Source: Cinnamomum chago
Lineage: Eukaryota; Streptophyta; Magnoliopsida; Laurales; Lauraceae
Reading direction: 5' to 3'
Assembly: GCA_038049695.1 (NCBI GenBank)
Contig: CP142456.1
Coordinates: 21,982,501-22,046,500, forward strand
DNA length: 64,000 nt
In this document: piece by piece, positions 22,342-32,905 of the stretch
Layout: each line of letters starts with the position of its first letter
Position numbering within the stretch: position 1 is the first letter of the stretch
Translations under genes and position numbers: made by a program
The notes under the pieces: generated by a model
The model's input: only the letters and a program-made list of their open reading frames with translations
What the model was told of the DNA's origin: nothing
Databases searched by the model: none

Positions 22342-22965
22342 CTCTACGTCTAAGAAACCCTAAAGAGATCCTAAAAGACAGGCTGACAGAACATAACAAG
22401 GGGCGGCCAGAAACCCTAAAAGCTGAACGAAGGGTGTAGTAAACAGAAGAAAAGTCGGAGAAGGACTCACTAGATCGACAGGAGAAAGACCGGACCACGG
22501 TTAACGGCACCGGCTAAGCAGCTGCAACTGGAGATCGCAGGGTTGTTCAGAAGCTCTTTTCTTTGTGTTTAGCAGGCTGATTCCAGTCCTAGCAAAAGTT
22601 CAGAAGCGAGTTCTAGCAGAAGTTTAGAAGCAAAAATAGCAAAGAGACATGCCAAGACGAATTTAAAGGACAGGGATGGGCGCCATCCCGAAATTCAAAG
22701 CGAGACGCGTGCGTGGTGTCGCCTCGACTTACATCGCACGCCGCCTCGAAGTGACAAGGATGCCTTTCAGACAATGACGCGTGGCGCTGACGATCCGTCT
22801 CCCCATACTAATCATGGTCTCCGCATTTATCACCCCCTTTATTGTCTCGGGCAAGTGAATCGGTGGCGGCACACTCTATCGAACCGTCAGAACCCTTAAT
22901 GAGAAGACGATTTCGGAATAACGGTTCAGCTCTCAACCTCTGATAGGAGGCGCCCTAGAGGTCAA
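22342..22965. other. Region between antisense gene start and polypurine tract
   Basis: About 620 bases upstream of the antisense gene start on the minus strand, where its promoter would lie. No clear TATA box could be assigned. No other coding sequence seen. Confidence 0.45.
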
Positions 22966-22979
22966 GAGCTGGGGGGCTA
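22966..22979 (+). other. Polypurine tract of the Tat element
   Basis: GAGCTGGGGGGCTA lies one base before the 3' LTR start at 22981. Confidence 0.8.
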
Positions 22980-22980
22980 T

Positions 22981-23694
22981 TGTGTGGGGACCATCCCATG
23001 AACCAAATCCCATTTTGGTTTCGGGCCCATTTTGGTTTCGGCAAAGCGCGTCAGCCTTGGTCTCGGCCTCGGACGCAGACCTCGCGCTGCCTCGGTTTCG
23101 GCACATCCTACTGATATCGGAAGTGGGCAACCAGTTGAGCCGCACCGCGCCATTCGGTCTCGGCTATACGGAGTTATGCAACCACATCCTTTGGCCACAG
23201 CCCCATCAGGACAAGGCCCAAGAAAGAGATTCGATGGGACCTCAGCCGCCAACAGGTCAGGGCGAGATCAGACCCAATGTGACTGGCATTAAATGCAATA
23301 TGGGCTGATCGGACCCTCATTAAATGCAATGAGGGCTGTGATGGACCCTCATTAATAACTCTATGGGCTGATAAGACCCCAACAGTCAGATCACTGGGCC
23401 CATGGACGCAGGTATTGAGGAACTCTCTCATATAAGGTAGAGAGCCATCCAAAAATGAGGTATGCATATTCTCATACAGGCAACTATACTCTGTTCTTTC
23501 TTCTCCGATCAACTACCTGCACTAACTTAAGCATCGGAGAGCCCTGCGCTGCCCACAACCAGGGTCCTTTGACGCCTTTTCCTTATTCTCCCCTTTCAGG
23601 TTCCCAGGTTAAACAAACAGTTCTTCTCCTGGTCTTTTGGATAAGTCCCTTGAGGCACCTCTTTAAGCTTGTGAGTATATTTTCTGCACTTACA
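22981..23694 (+). repeat. 3' LTR of the Tat element (714 bp)
   Basis: Matches the 5' LTR with about 17 substitutions by eye and a 17-bp tandem duplication (GGCCCATTTTGGTTTC type) near 23025-23041. It ends CTGCACTTACA, followed by the target duplication AATGT. Confidence 0.92.
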
Positions 23695-25110
23695 AATGTG
23701 ATTCCTCCTGAAGTTTTCTTTAGAGACGCTGTGATAGAATTTCGTGTTTTTGTCTCCTTATCTTAGCCACTGGATTCTTGAGCGCTGCCTCCAGTATATC
23801 TCATGTTGTAACCTTTTTAAGGCGTACTGGCGCTGGAGATCTGCTTCAAGTTGGTATAGAAAGGTACTCTGCTGATAGTGTCTGCTCCTATGGATGCCCG
23901 ATATCCGCCGTTCTAAGGTGTTCAATTCGGCAAACACCAAACCGAATGTGGTTCTCCTCCATCGCATAATATCAGCCGTGACTTGATTTAATTTGGAGGA
24001 GAAGGAAGACGAGGACTACACTGATTGGATCCAAGAATCTTCCACCACCATATGGAATCCTGGCTGCTGTAGTAGCCGCATGTTTTCGAACGGAACTTTG
24101 GTGGGATGGAATGCCCTTGGATGGTATTATGCAGAAGGATAGGGCATACGAGGCAAGTGATGCAAATTGTAGTCCAAATAGAATCTTTCCCAAGCCTGGT
24201 TGCCTAGGCCCCGGTTGAGCCATTCAAGAACCCTGTTAGGAGGGCTTCTGTGGTTGCTCCAGGTGAACGGCGAGTCGACAAAGCCAGGATCATTTAGATT
24301 AACCACATCGACAAAGCATTGGAACGCTCTGTTACCTACAAAGCGTGGGTCCCACCTCCCCCCTTGTTTGTCCTGCGGTGTGAGGAGGCTATTGAAATCC
24401 CCCACTAGCAACCATGGGTCAGCTGCAGTGATGTGGGATGCTGCAAAGGATGTTAATGCTTGCCATAACCGGGTGTGCTGATGATAGCTCGGTGATGCAT
24501 AGACTGCTGAGAGGAAGAAAGGTTTCCAGCTGTCAGACACTGGCTGGACTGGAAAGGACATGTGTTGGTCCATGGAGATGGAGTCAATTGGTGTGAGTGA
24601 GATTTTTGCCGAGTCCCAAAATACCCATATGCCTCCAGAAGCCCCATTCCCAAATCGCAGCTCACTTGAAGGGTAGAGGACCAGCAATTTGGACAGTATG
24701 CCATTGGCATTTTGTGCAGTTGTCTTTGTTTTTAACATTATTAAAATTTGCATGTCGTGCTCCGCCTCCAAATCCTTTATGTAGGTACTTAAAGGTCTTC
24801 TAGAAGCCCCCTTAACATTCCAAGTACTTTTTCATTATTAACAAATGGGGAGATGATCAATTCCATACCTGAATCCTGAAACAGCTCCCTGTGTAAGTGA
24901 GCAAGTGATGTTATGCTAAGCCCCTTCACCACGACGGATACTTGCTTCTCCTTCCTTCTTGGTTTGAACCAAAGATCAACTACAGGTCGTAGTCGAGGTT
25001 CCATGTCTCTACGAAGCCCAGATTCAGCCATTCCATGGCGATACTGTCCAGTAGTTTCCGATTCTCGTCCCTGTTTAGGACGTTGCCGGCCCGTTCTGGG
25101 AATGATGTGC
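23695..25110 (-). pseudogene. LINE ORF2 N-terminal part: AP endonuclease and linker
   Basis: Minus-strand reading shows TWNVKGASRR near 24825 (endonuclease start), ILIMLKTKT, GGIWVFWDS, WLLVGDFNSLLTPQDKQGG near 24410-24355 and PFTWSNHR near 24260, the metal- and DNA-binding motifs of a plant LINE AP-like endonuclease. The linker (EIYWRQRSRIQWL, near 23800) contains a stop and meets the Tat LTR at 23694; reading continues at 12798. This domain nicks target DNA to prime reverse transcription. Upstream of about 24850 the frame is doubtful and may be ORF1 or 5' UTR. Frameshifts make it inactive. Confidence 0.85.
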
Positions 25111-26327
25111 TGATAGTCAAATTGATTATGTTTGAAATACATATAAAAATAAAGAAAACAGTAAAATAAATTTTAAGCTTTATGGTGGATAATACTCTCA
25201 AACCCATTATCAAACCTAAGCAAGACGGCCTATTTAATCAAAGAAATTTCAAATGTCATTGGTAATCAAAGAACATGGGACTATTGCCCATCCTGTGCTG
25301 TTGTGCCCATGAAGGCTCGTTGGGCCAATTTAACATGCATGGGCAAGGCTCAAAGCTTTTTAATTCATTTGAAATTAGTTGAGTATTTTACTTCAAACAT
25401 TCTTTTAAAATTAGAAGAATAAACCCATAAAAAATAAAATTGAGAAAAACACCACAAAAATACAACATGAAAACATAAGTGCATAGACAATCCAATGATA
25501 GAAATAGTTTAGAAGAAACAAATAAAATCATGGAAACTCAATGCCTAAAAATCAAACATTGAAACCAAAAAATAAAAGAAAAATCATAAATCCATGAAAA
25601 CCTATCAAAATAGAAAGAAAAATAAAATAGGACTACGATAAAAGGAAAAAAAAAATCATTAAACACCAAAAAATACATAGAAAAGGAAATGTATAGAAAT
25701 TGTACTTTTAGTATTTTTAAATTTATGACATTTGATTAGATAGGCCCCATACATATAATATTGATTGCATCATTAGATATTCTTCACATTTAAATGAGAC
25801 TCACAGTATGTGAGCTCTATAATTTTCATTAAACGTGTGCTATTGTATTGAATCGGACTTTCTTCACAGTTAGTTGGACTCTGAATTACGGCAGAAAGAA
25901 CTCCATTTATGAGGTCTCGATGATTCTATCATCAAAGGAGTTGAATTCATTGGGCTTTGAAATTAGCAATGGGTAACAAAAATCTGAATGCATTTCTCAT
26001 GACTAATATTAATGGACGCATTTTTTTTGTTTTTCTCATTTTTTTTCCTTCTTTGAATGGTATCATTTTTTCTTTTTGCTTCCATCCAGAATTTTCTCTT
26101 TTTTAGTGGGGACTTTCAATCCATGCATTTTTCAATTTACAAAGATTTTATAGGTGTGATATTACAAAATTCTAATTATTATTTTTCACGATAATTTATT
26201 TCTTTTATCACAAAATCTTAAGGTCTTTTTCCACTTTATTTTCTTCTAAAAATTCTTTAAAATAATAATAGTGGATTCTTCTTTTTTAGTTTTAATTATT
26301 ATAATAATTTACTATATCTTTGTTTTG
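25111..26327. other. AT-rich intergenic sequence
   Basis: About 1.2 kb of AT-rich DNA with A and T runs. It may include the body of a Helitron-like element whose possible 3' end lies at 26358, but no 5' end could be fixed. Confidence 0.4.
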
Positions 26328-26358
26328 GCCCGGGCTCAGCACGGGCGTTTGTTGCTAG
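26328..26358 (+). mobile_element. Possible Helitron 3' terminus
   Basis: GCCCG (26328-26332) and CGGGC (26342-26346) form a 5-bp stem with a 9-base loop. It is followed after 8 bases by CTAG (26355-26358) and then T. A GC-rich hairpin a few bases before CTRR with insertion ahead of T is the usual Helitron 3' end. No 5' TC end was found, so this is tentative. Confidence 0.4.
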
Positions 26359-26923
26359 TTTTTGTATAAAGTAGGTGCTGACAGGTCTCAAACCTATGTT
26401 ATCACGCATGGCACCAAAGACTTTTACTATAACACCAAAGAAATGACCCTTTACAATACAAGCTTAAAACATCCAATTATTATAAGTATTGAGAAAAGGA
26501 AACCTGTGTAATTCCTCAAGTGTGAATCGACCCTACACTTGGTCTATTGGCCGAGACATAGACCCAGCTGCTTGTACAAATAATTATCCCACAAATATGA
26601 TTTACATCTCAATTAATTCAACACTTTTCAGATTTAACATCGGCAAAACATCATTGCATCAAAATATGAGACATGATGTAACCCCAATTAGAAGTTCGTA
26701 TCCATTGTTTCATCGAAACATGAGATACTGTCTCACCCCATCCGCATTTGCCAACCGGAGATATTTTCTTGAAAAGATGCATTATCTGACATCATATTTT
26801 GCAATGTTGGCGAATGTGGATTCGGTGAGAAGTATCACCTTTTTCCTACGAAACAGGGGATCCGAACTCCCCAATTAGTCACTCACCAATGCACATTCTC
26901 CATGTAAACGTGAGTCATATAAA
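26359..26923. other. Intergenic stretch
   Basis: No gene recognised. A 129-codon open stretch (26489-26878) has no family resemblance and is judged chance. The last eight bases (26916-26923, CATATAAA) are the left target duplication of the hAT element. Confidence 0.5.
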
Positions 26924-27958
26924 CAGGGGCGGAACCACATTGAGGCCGGGGGGGGGGGGGGGGGGGGGCTTTGGAAAGCCCATTTAAAACACCAAAATGC
27001 CCCCCCCCCAGGTTTTTGCATTCATCATGCATTCCTCTATTTTCTGGGGTGCTCTGTTTTTACATCATTGCTTTCTTCTTGGGTATTTGGTTGAAGTGGA
27101 TTTGGGGGTTTTAGTGATTTTGGGTTTTTAAGATTCAATCTGTAGCTATCTGTTGTGGCAATCTCTTTGAATTCAGGCAGGGTTTTGCGGGGTTTTAGGG
27201 TTTTAACAATACTCAACTTTTTGTCTTTTGCTTTGTCCGGTTGCTGCTCACTGAAACCTCTGCCTTATGATGGTCTAGATTTTGATTGAGAAGGAGAAAT
27301 TTTCTCAGTCGAATAGAGCTGGCAGGGTTTTAGAAAGTTGAGTTTTTTTCTAGTATAGTTTGGTTCCATAGCAAGTCCCAATCCCTCCTTGTTGTCTCTC
27401 TTTTGGGATTTGAGTTGGGATTTTGGAGTTGGGTTTTGTTCCCATTCTGCAACATTTCTCATTTCACTCTGGGATTTTGGGATTTCCCTCAATTGGGAAA
27501 AATCCTCAAAAGGAAGACAATTTGATTGTAGACCTTGAATCTAATTTTAGGACTAGAGACATGGTTCTTATTTAAGGCCTTTTGGGTTTCATTCCTTGTC
27601 AATTCCATATGATGCTTGTGGTTCTGTAAGGCTTCTGGCCTTCGATCCCTCTGTTTCACCCCAACCTTGCTGAATTCTCAACTTTCACGAGAAGTAAGAA
27701 GTTAAAAACCACAACCACTTCTTGTAAGGGCATCAATGGCTTGTCCTTCCAACAAAATCACTTTGTCCACCATTAACACCACAAAAAAATCATTTTGGCT
27801 AGGTCCACAACCACTTCCTATAAGGAAACTCAACTGATGACCTTTGCAAGAAATGAAGTATCAAGTGTTTTATGAAAAAAAAAAACACCGGCAAAAACAC
27901 CCAGCAAGGGGAGTTTTGCCCCCCCCCCCCCCAAGATGAAATTCTGGTTCCGCCCCTG
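26924..27958. mobile_element. Non-autonomous hAT transposon (1035 bp)
   Basis: Terminal inverted repeats CAGGGGCGGAACCA (26924-26937) and TGGTTCCGCCCCTG (27945-27958) are exact, and the 8-bp duplication CATATAAA at 26916-26923 and 27959-27966 is exact. Both mark a hAT element. No transposase is seen, so it depends on another element. A long G run lies about 20 bases inside the left end and a C run at the matching place inside the right end. The perfect duplication suggests a recent insertion. Confidence 0.93.
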
Positions 27959-28522
27959 CATATAAATGTTTTCCATTTTTAACCCTATACTAGAAGTCTT
28001 CATATAATAATAATAATAAAAAAACCCCTTTATACTAGAAGTCATTTCATGATAATATCAGACAAAACTAGGTGTAATCACAAACGGGCTAACTGACCAT
28101 GCTGATCCCAATGGAAATGAGTCCCATGAGCTCAATTCTTGCTTGATGTTTCTATCTTCCATGTTGAATACCCACCAAGTAACTCTACCGATCTTAACGT
28201 ATTGAAAGTATATCTGATTCCCTTTGCACCCAAGTTCAGTTGCACTGAAAGATGCAAAATACTCCCCGAACAAAGCATCTCCTAAGAACAAGACACAATC
28301 CCCAATCTCTTTCATCCTTACCCATGACAAAGTCCTTATATTCAGTTTGAAGACTGAAAAACAATGTCTATATCTTCTGCAGGGAATTATTATATCTTTG
28401 TATCTTACAACCACTAATAGCTCTTCACCAGATTCCATCAAGTATGTAACGTATATAGATAGAAAATAGACACATATGGGTAGCGTTAAAAACTCTAGTT
28501 TGAATTGTGTAGCGATATAATT

Positions 28523-28745
28523 CCAAGGGGTTGGCCGAGTGGTCAAGACCACAGTTTCTCCCTCTTCCAGAGCTAGAGGTCTTGGTATCGACCCCCAATT
28601 CCCCCCTTTTCAGGAACTGAAGGTTGTGTACACTTGTGCTACCACCTGGGGGCCACAGGGGTTTTACCCGGTTTCTCTCTGAGCCCAAAGGGATTCGTCC
28701 AGCGCAAAGGACAAACAGGCACCGAGTGGGGTTGTGGGAGAAACA
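28523..28745 (+). mobile_element. tRNA-derived SINE inserted in the DUF295 pseudogene
   Basis: A polymerase III A box (TGGCCGAGTGGTCAAG, 28532-28547) and a B-box-like GGTCTTGGTATCGACCCC (about 28578-28595) lie about 35 bases apart, as in Ser/Leu-type tRNA heads. A tRNA-unrelated body follows to about 28745. ATAAT occurs just left and right, a possible short target duplication. It cannot be a tRNA gene: the acceptor stem and anticodon arm do not fold. The interrupted protein frame fits an insertion. Confidence 0.72.
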
Positions 28746-29093
28746 TAATCAAGTGTCCATTTATCAACACCAACTTTGCAAAGCTTAAAATACGGCAACT
28801 CGCCAAAAAAGAATAAGATTAATATACAATTGGGGTCAGTAGGAGCCAATAAGACCTCCACTCGACTGATGGCGGTTCTATTTCCCGCGGCAGATCAATT
28901 CGTGCGCTTGTAAAAGTGTCACGACCGAACTCATCCAATACAATATTGTTCGCTTTGGGCCAGAGGCCCTAGCTTAACTCGAAACACGTTATGCTAGATA
29001 AGGTGAGCCCACACATATAGCCTAGTCTTTGGACACTCACATGAGTGGTGTGGGACTTTACAATCCCCCACCCTCAGAGGAGAGCCGTCCTCG

Positions 29094-29109
29094 GCTTTGA
29101 TACCAACTT
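29094..29109 (-). other. Internal LTR-end plus primer-site motif
   Basis: The minus strand reads ...CGTGACA at 29109, then AGT and TGGTATCAAAGC, the arrangement normally found at an LTR/leader border. Here it is inside the unit bounded by the AAAAG duplication. Confidence 0.75.
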
Positions 29110-30684
29110 GTCACGCCCCCATTTGTGAAACCAGGGATTATGCATGAGATTAGGGCCGATTAAAATTTTCCAACATTAAACCAATACAACTTGGCCCTAA
29201 TTATGTCCTATAGGATTGAAGTCCACGGTGAGGTATAAATATTTCCCAGTAACCGTAAAACACAGCGAAACATCATAATTAAACAAATGGTACAATATAA
29301 TATTTCAGAGTATGCACATCTTTCTTTTCTATAGTTTAAGTTTAACAAAAGATAATAAAAGTATATTAATTAATGACTTCTATCAAAACCAAAGCCAAAA
29401 GAGAATAAATACGAACTAACCAAAGTATGAAGGCACTCGTGTGCTAGTCGTGACGACAATACCGTCGACACACAACTCATACTCATCGTCAGGCTAAACT
29501 GCTTGAAGCGACACCTTCACTTTCCCAAAGGTAGATGTACCCGGTACCTATGCACCAAGTGCAGCATCAGACACAACGGTCGACAGGCATATATATATAT
29601 ATATAACATCAATAGATATGCAGAACAAATTAGAGTAGACGATAGACAAGATCATAGGAAATGCATAGCATTCGAATCATAAACAAAGTAACATGAACAT
29701 CTAACAAATTGGTAGTCCACATATGCTAATCACCACGGGATAGTTCGACACCGCCCTCCCTACTTTACATGTGAGCTGTGGTAGAGTTAAGCAGGGCACG
29801 GGATAAAAACTCGGCAAACAAACAAACAAAAGGATACCCCTTTCAAAACCAAACTTCAATACTTCTTTTTAAACAAGATATCTGATGGTGTACATCCATC
29901 TAAAATATAAAAACCCAAACTGCAGACGGCCCAAAATCTAAAGCCCTTACACAGGTGGTGCCCCAGTTGTGTTAGACGTTAACAACTGAGTGGTGCCTGA
30001 CACAAAGAGTCCTAAACATACAATAGTGAAGGGTTAGACTTTCTTGTGTATACAAGATTCATCAACCAAAAGAGAAACTACCTTTCCATCATCAAATCTA
30101 AACCAAAACCATCAAACTTCTTCAAAACATCATCATCATAAGTAGTTTTCAACAAGCTTTTACAATCAAAGCCGCCTAGCCTTAACACTTCAATCAAACT
30201 TCGAAACAAACGGAACATTAAAAGGGATCCTAAGTCCATCATCTAAGTTCTTCATGTGATCTTAACAAAGCAAAGTAAACGAAGTTAATGAACACAGACG
30301 TTGCATGTAGAAGGTACCAGACGATACAATCGAAATTAGAAACAATAAACGATCCAACCCTAGGTACAATGTTATTCTTGAAGTCTTGTACAACCCTACT
30401 CAGTCAAATAAAGGAATAAGGTTCGCGATACCCGAATGAGTCATCTTCGTGCATAGATATAAAAGGGGGTATCCCATTGTTCTACACTGTTCAAAATTGA
30501 GATAAGTTGAAACCCGATAAAACCGAAATAACTACGAGAAATCATCGGCTCAAACATTCCTCGTACGTAGTCAAATGAGTCGAAAAGGGTAATCAAGGTT
30601 CCGCCTAAGTCCATAAACCAAGGCACAATCCCTTTCCAAAAAAGGGAATTCGGTCAGGAAAAACACCATAGTCAGTTAATCGAG

Positions 30685-30895
30685 GGTTGACCGACAGAGT
30701 GACTAACCACACAGCTCATCCAAAAGCCATACTCTCTGGAAATGGGACCGACAGGTCATTGAGCTGTAGTTCGGTCACCCCGGTTGACCGACAAGGGATT
30801 GAATGCCCAACTCCTCCAAAAACGCCTCATTCTAGAGTTGGAACCGACATGTCACCGAGGGTCACCGACTTGCAGTTCAGTTGACCGATTGCTCC
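30685..30895. repeat. Palindrome-word array A (GGTTGACCGAC type)
   Basis: Repeated words: GGTTGACCGACAGAG (30685), GGGACCGACAGGTCA (about 30742), GGTTGACCGACAAG (about 30783), GGAACCGACATGTCACCG (about 30840) and GTTGACCGATT (about 30880). The spacer CTCTCTGG lies at 30732-30739. It lies inside the 28917-32577 solo LTR and shares its word with array B. Confidence 0.75.
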
Positions 30896-31559
30896 TAGAA
30901 TTCAAATTCTGAGATTGGTTCAGAAATGAGGAGTTTCACTCCCCTCCTCCATCCACACCTGTAGACAAAGAAAATAGGACCTTGCCCTCTCCACATACAT
31001 CCAATACCCCCTCTCATCAAGTCCATTCAAACTGACATCCAATCCAACCAATCTAACCATCCAAATAAGAATCCATTTCATTAAACAATTAAACATAATT
31101 ATCATGTTTTCCAAAATCAAAGGTATCAATTGAGCATATGGCCATCTAAATCATCATTAATCATCAAATCAAGGAAAAACAAACATATCAAAGCCAATAT
31201 ATAGATATCTACTTGCCTTTGGTTGAAAATGCCCAAATCCATAAGCACCAACTCAAAGTCTAACAAACCAAACCTAAGGGATCAATAGCAAAATAAAAAT
31301 AAATTAAATATAAAATCAATAGAGGGGAAGCTCTAAGCTACCATAACACACTACTACACCCAAAGTACATTAACCCAAATCTAAGGGGAAGAAGAGCTTA
31401 CCAAACAAATGGGTGGATGGAGTGGTGGCTTGCAAATTGAGGATGAGATGCTCGCGGGGTCCATGCGAAGATGATGGTGATGATCGGAGGTTGTGGCGTC
31501 CACTTGATTGGTGGCCCACTTGAATAGTGGTGATGGAGGGTCTCTTTAGTGGTCCATTG

Positions 31560-32070
31560 ACAAGGAGGAGAGTGAAGACCGAATAAAGAAAGAAAGAAAG
31601 AATGAGAGAAAGAAAGACAGAGAATAGAGAGAGATAATGAAATGTGGGGGGAGTACAGTGAGAGAAGTGCGAGAAGTGAGAGAAAATGAGATGGTGAGAT
31701 GGGTGGGGGGTTAACTCACATTGACAACGAGGAGGGAGAAAGAGAAAGAAAGAGAGAAAATGAATGAAAGAAAGAGAAACAGAGGGAAAAATGGGGAAAA
31801 CAGGGAGAGAGAGAAATACGGAAATAGATAGAGAAATAGAGAGGTGGGAGATGAGATGACAGAGTGGAGATGAAAGGGGAGAAGGAGAGCTTGGTGGTGG
31901 TGATTGCCGGACATGGGGGAGCTCGGTGACGGCTAGGTAGCAGGGAGCTTGGAAGAGGGAGTGGAGAGAGAGAGAGAGAGAGCTTGGTGGTGGTGATTGC
32001 CGGACACGGGGGAGCTCAGCGACGGCTAGGCAGCAGGGAGCTTGGAAGAGAGAGAGAGAGAGAGTGATGA
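31560..32070. repeat. Purine-rich GA microsatellite region with a duplicated 80-90-bp unit
   Basis: The plus strand is almost all purine (GAGAGA, GAAAGA runs). A unit beginning AGCTTGGTGGTGGTGATTGC occurs at about 31889 and again at about 31980, each ending in a GA run. The open frame on the minus strand is low-complexity Ser/Leu and not a gene. Confidence 0.75.
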
Positions 32071-32905
32071 GAGGGAATGCTGTGTGGAGTGGAATGGAGG
32101 GGAAGGGGGTTTCCATCGTGACCTAAAGTGCAATGGGGTGGGTGGTTTTACATGTGGATTAAGGTAGGGATATGATGGGAGTCAAGATGGGGAGGTGGGA
32201 GACATGGGATAAAGGTGGGGTGGGGTTTGACTTTTGAAAAATTAACAAAATAAGCTAGAATGGGTTTGGATCAAGTCAGGTTTTGGGTCGAGGTCTAGAG
32301 TCTGGATCAGGATGCAACAGAAGGACAAAGTTCGGGAAATTAGGTAATCTACCCAATGGTGCCAAAATCTCGAAAAGCAAAAAATAATAAAAAGCCCTCG
32401 GAACTTTCCAGAAATAGCGACACACACCCCTACTGTACCAAACAGGCTCGAATCTCAATCCAGTTTCACACGCGGTCCTAATGATTAATCGGACTCATTT
32501 AGCTTTTAAACGAGCTTAGTTAACTAAAAGTGCAATTAACTAGACTAATTACAACCTTGGAATTCTGGGATGTTACAAAAAGGATTAAGGAGAAAGATTT
32601 CTTCTCTCGAAAAAAAAGCTCATAATGAATCGCCAGTTATGATAGGAATCGAAGCATATGTAATTTTTGTAGACTCCAGGTAGACTAAGCCTGTAGCATC
32701 TATCATGCAATGGACATAGAAAGGAATGACAATTTTCATTTACTCTGAGTTGACGAACAGTCAATGGTGAACCTTGACTAAATTGCTTCACTGATGATGA
32801 TGTTGTTGCTACTCGCCAAGCTACACAAACACCATGAAAGCTGAGGTGATCGCAATTATGCAATTTGATTGATACCAAATGGAGTAGATCAGCTGGAAGA
32901 TTTGA

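Larger units (their letters stand above)
12799..23694 (+). mobile_element. Ty3/Gypsy element, Tat lineage, with antisense gene, inserted in the LINE
   Basis: LTRs at 12799-13495 and 22981-23694 flank a primer site, decayed gag-pol, a tandem-repeat block, a spliced antisense gene and a polypurine tract. AATGT occurs at 12794-12798 and 23695-23699 as target duplication. PR-RT-RH-INT order makes it Ty3. The extra region between integrase and 3' LTR with an antisense Transposase_28-type gene is typical of the Tat group (compare maize Grande). About 17 LTR substitutions by eye plus one 17-bp indel suggest a fairly recent insertion. Several stops make it non-coding. Confidence 0.92.
3899..25110 (-). 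mobile_element. 5'-truncated LINE (non-LTR retrotransposon), split by two LTR elements
   Basis: One LINE on the minus strand accounts for three blocks: endonuclease (25110-23695), reverse transcriptase, zinc-binding and RNase H (12798-10012), and the RNase H end plus 3' UTR with poly-A (4541-3899). The reading order across the blocks matches a plant L1 ORF2. The gaps are the Tat element at 12799-23694 and the Copia at 4542-10011, each with its own target duplication. Without them the LINE is about 4.8 kb. The 5' end is placed near 25110 where base composition changes; no LINE target duplication was found, so that end is uncertain. Several stops and frameshifts make it inactive. Confidence 0.85.
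28917..32577 (-). mobile_element. Large solo LTR (3.66 kb), Ty3-like, containing an internal primer-site motif
   Basis: On the minus strand it starts TGTAACATCCCAG (32577) and ends GGTCGTGACA (28917); AAAAG at 28912-28916 and 32578-32582 is an exact target duplication. No gag-pol is present, so a solo LTR or LTR-like derivative is the simplest call. Inside, at 29109, is another typical LTR end (GGGGGCGTGACA) followed by TGGTATCAAAGC (29105-29094), a tRNA-Met-type primer site; about 190 more bases follow before the real end. The purine-rich block (31560-32070) and a palindrome-word array (30685-30895) also lie inside. Confidence 0.8.
28058..32905 (-). pseudogene. F-box/DUF295 protein pseudogene, split by a SINE and a solo LTR
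   Basis: On the minus strand the N-terminus (about 32905-32583) reads LPADLLHLVSIKL..CDHLSFHGVCVAWR, an F-box, then FLCPLHDRCYRLSLPGVYKN. After the solo LTR (32577-28917) the frame continues; the join gives LLNPFTSARIDLP, a DUF295 hallmark. Next come LLAPTDPNCILILFFFGEL and DKWTLDY; the SINE (28745-28523) follows, then the C-terminus (VTYLMESGEELLVVVRYKD, FKVFKLN-like FSVFKLNIRTLSW, CVLFLGDALFGEYFAS, GCKGNQIYF, GVFNMED-like) ending at 28058. F-box proteins select targets for SCF ubiquitin ligases; DUF295 is a plant-specific C-terminal domain. Frameshifts and two insertions rule out function. Confidence 0.85.

Noticed and set aside
3899..25110. Target duplication for the LINE
   Set aside because: No convincing match between sequence before the T run near 3899 and sequence near 25110; the 5' border stays uncertain.
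26489..26878. 129-codon open frame on the plus strand
   Set aside because: No family resemblance, no context, located in unassigned AT-rich DNA; open frames of this size arise by chance.
28532..28596. Functional tRNA-Ser or tRNA-Leu gene
   Set aside because: A and B boxes are present but acceptor and anticodon stems do not fold; a SINE head fits better.
31370..32116. 248-codon minus-strand open frame
   Set aside because: It reads through GA microsatellite DNA inside a solo LTR and encodes Ser/Leu/Pro low complexity with a duplicated unit.
29109..32577. Shorter solo LTR ending at 29109
   Set aside because: The flanking five bases (CAACT) do not match AAAAG on the other side, whereas the end at 28917 does.
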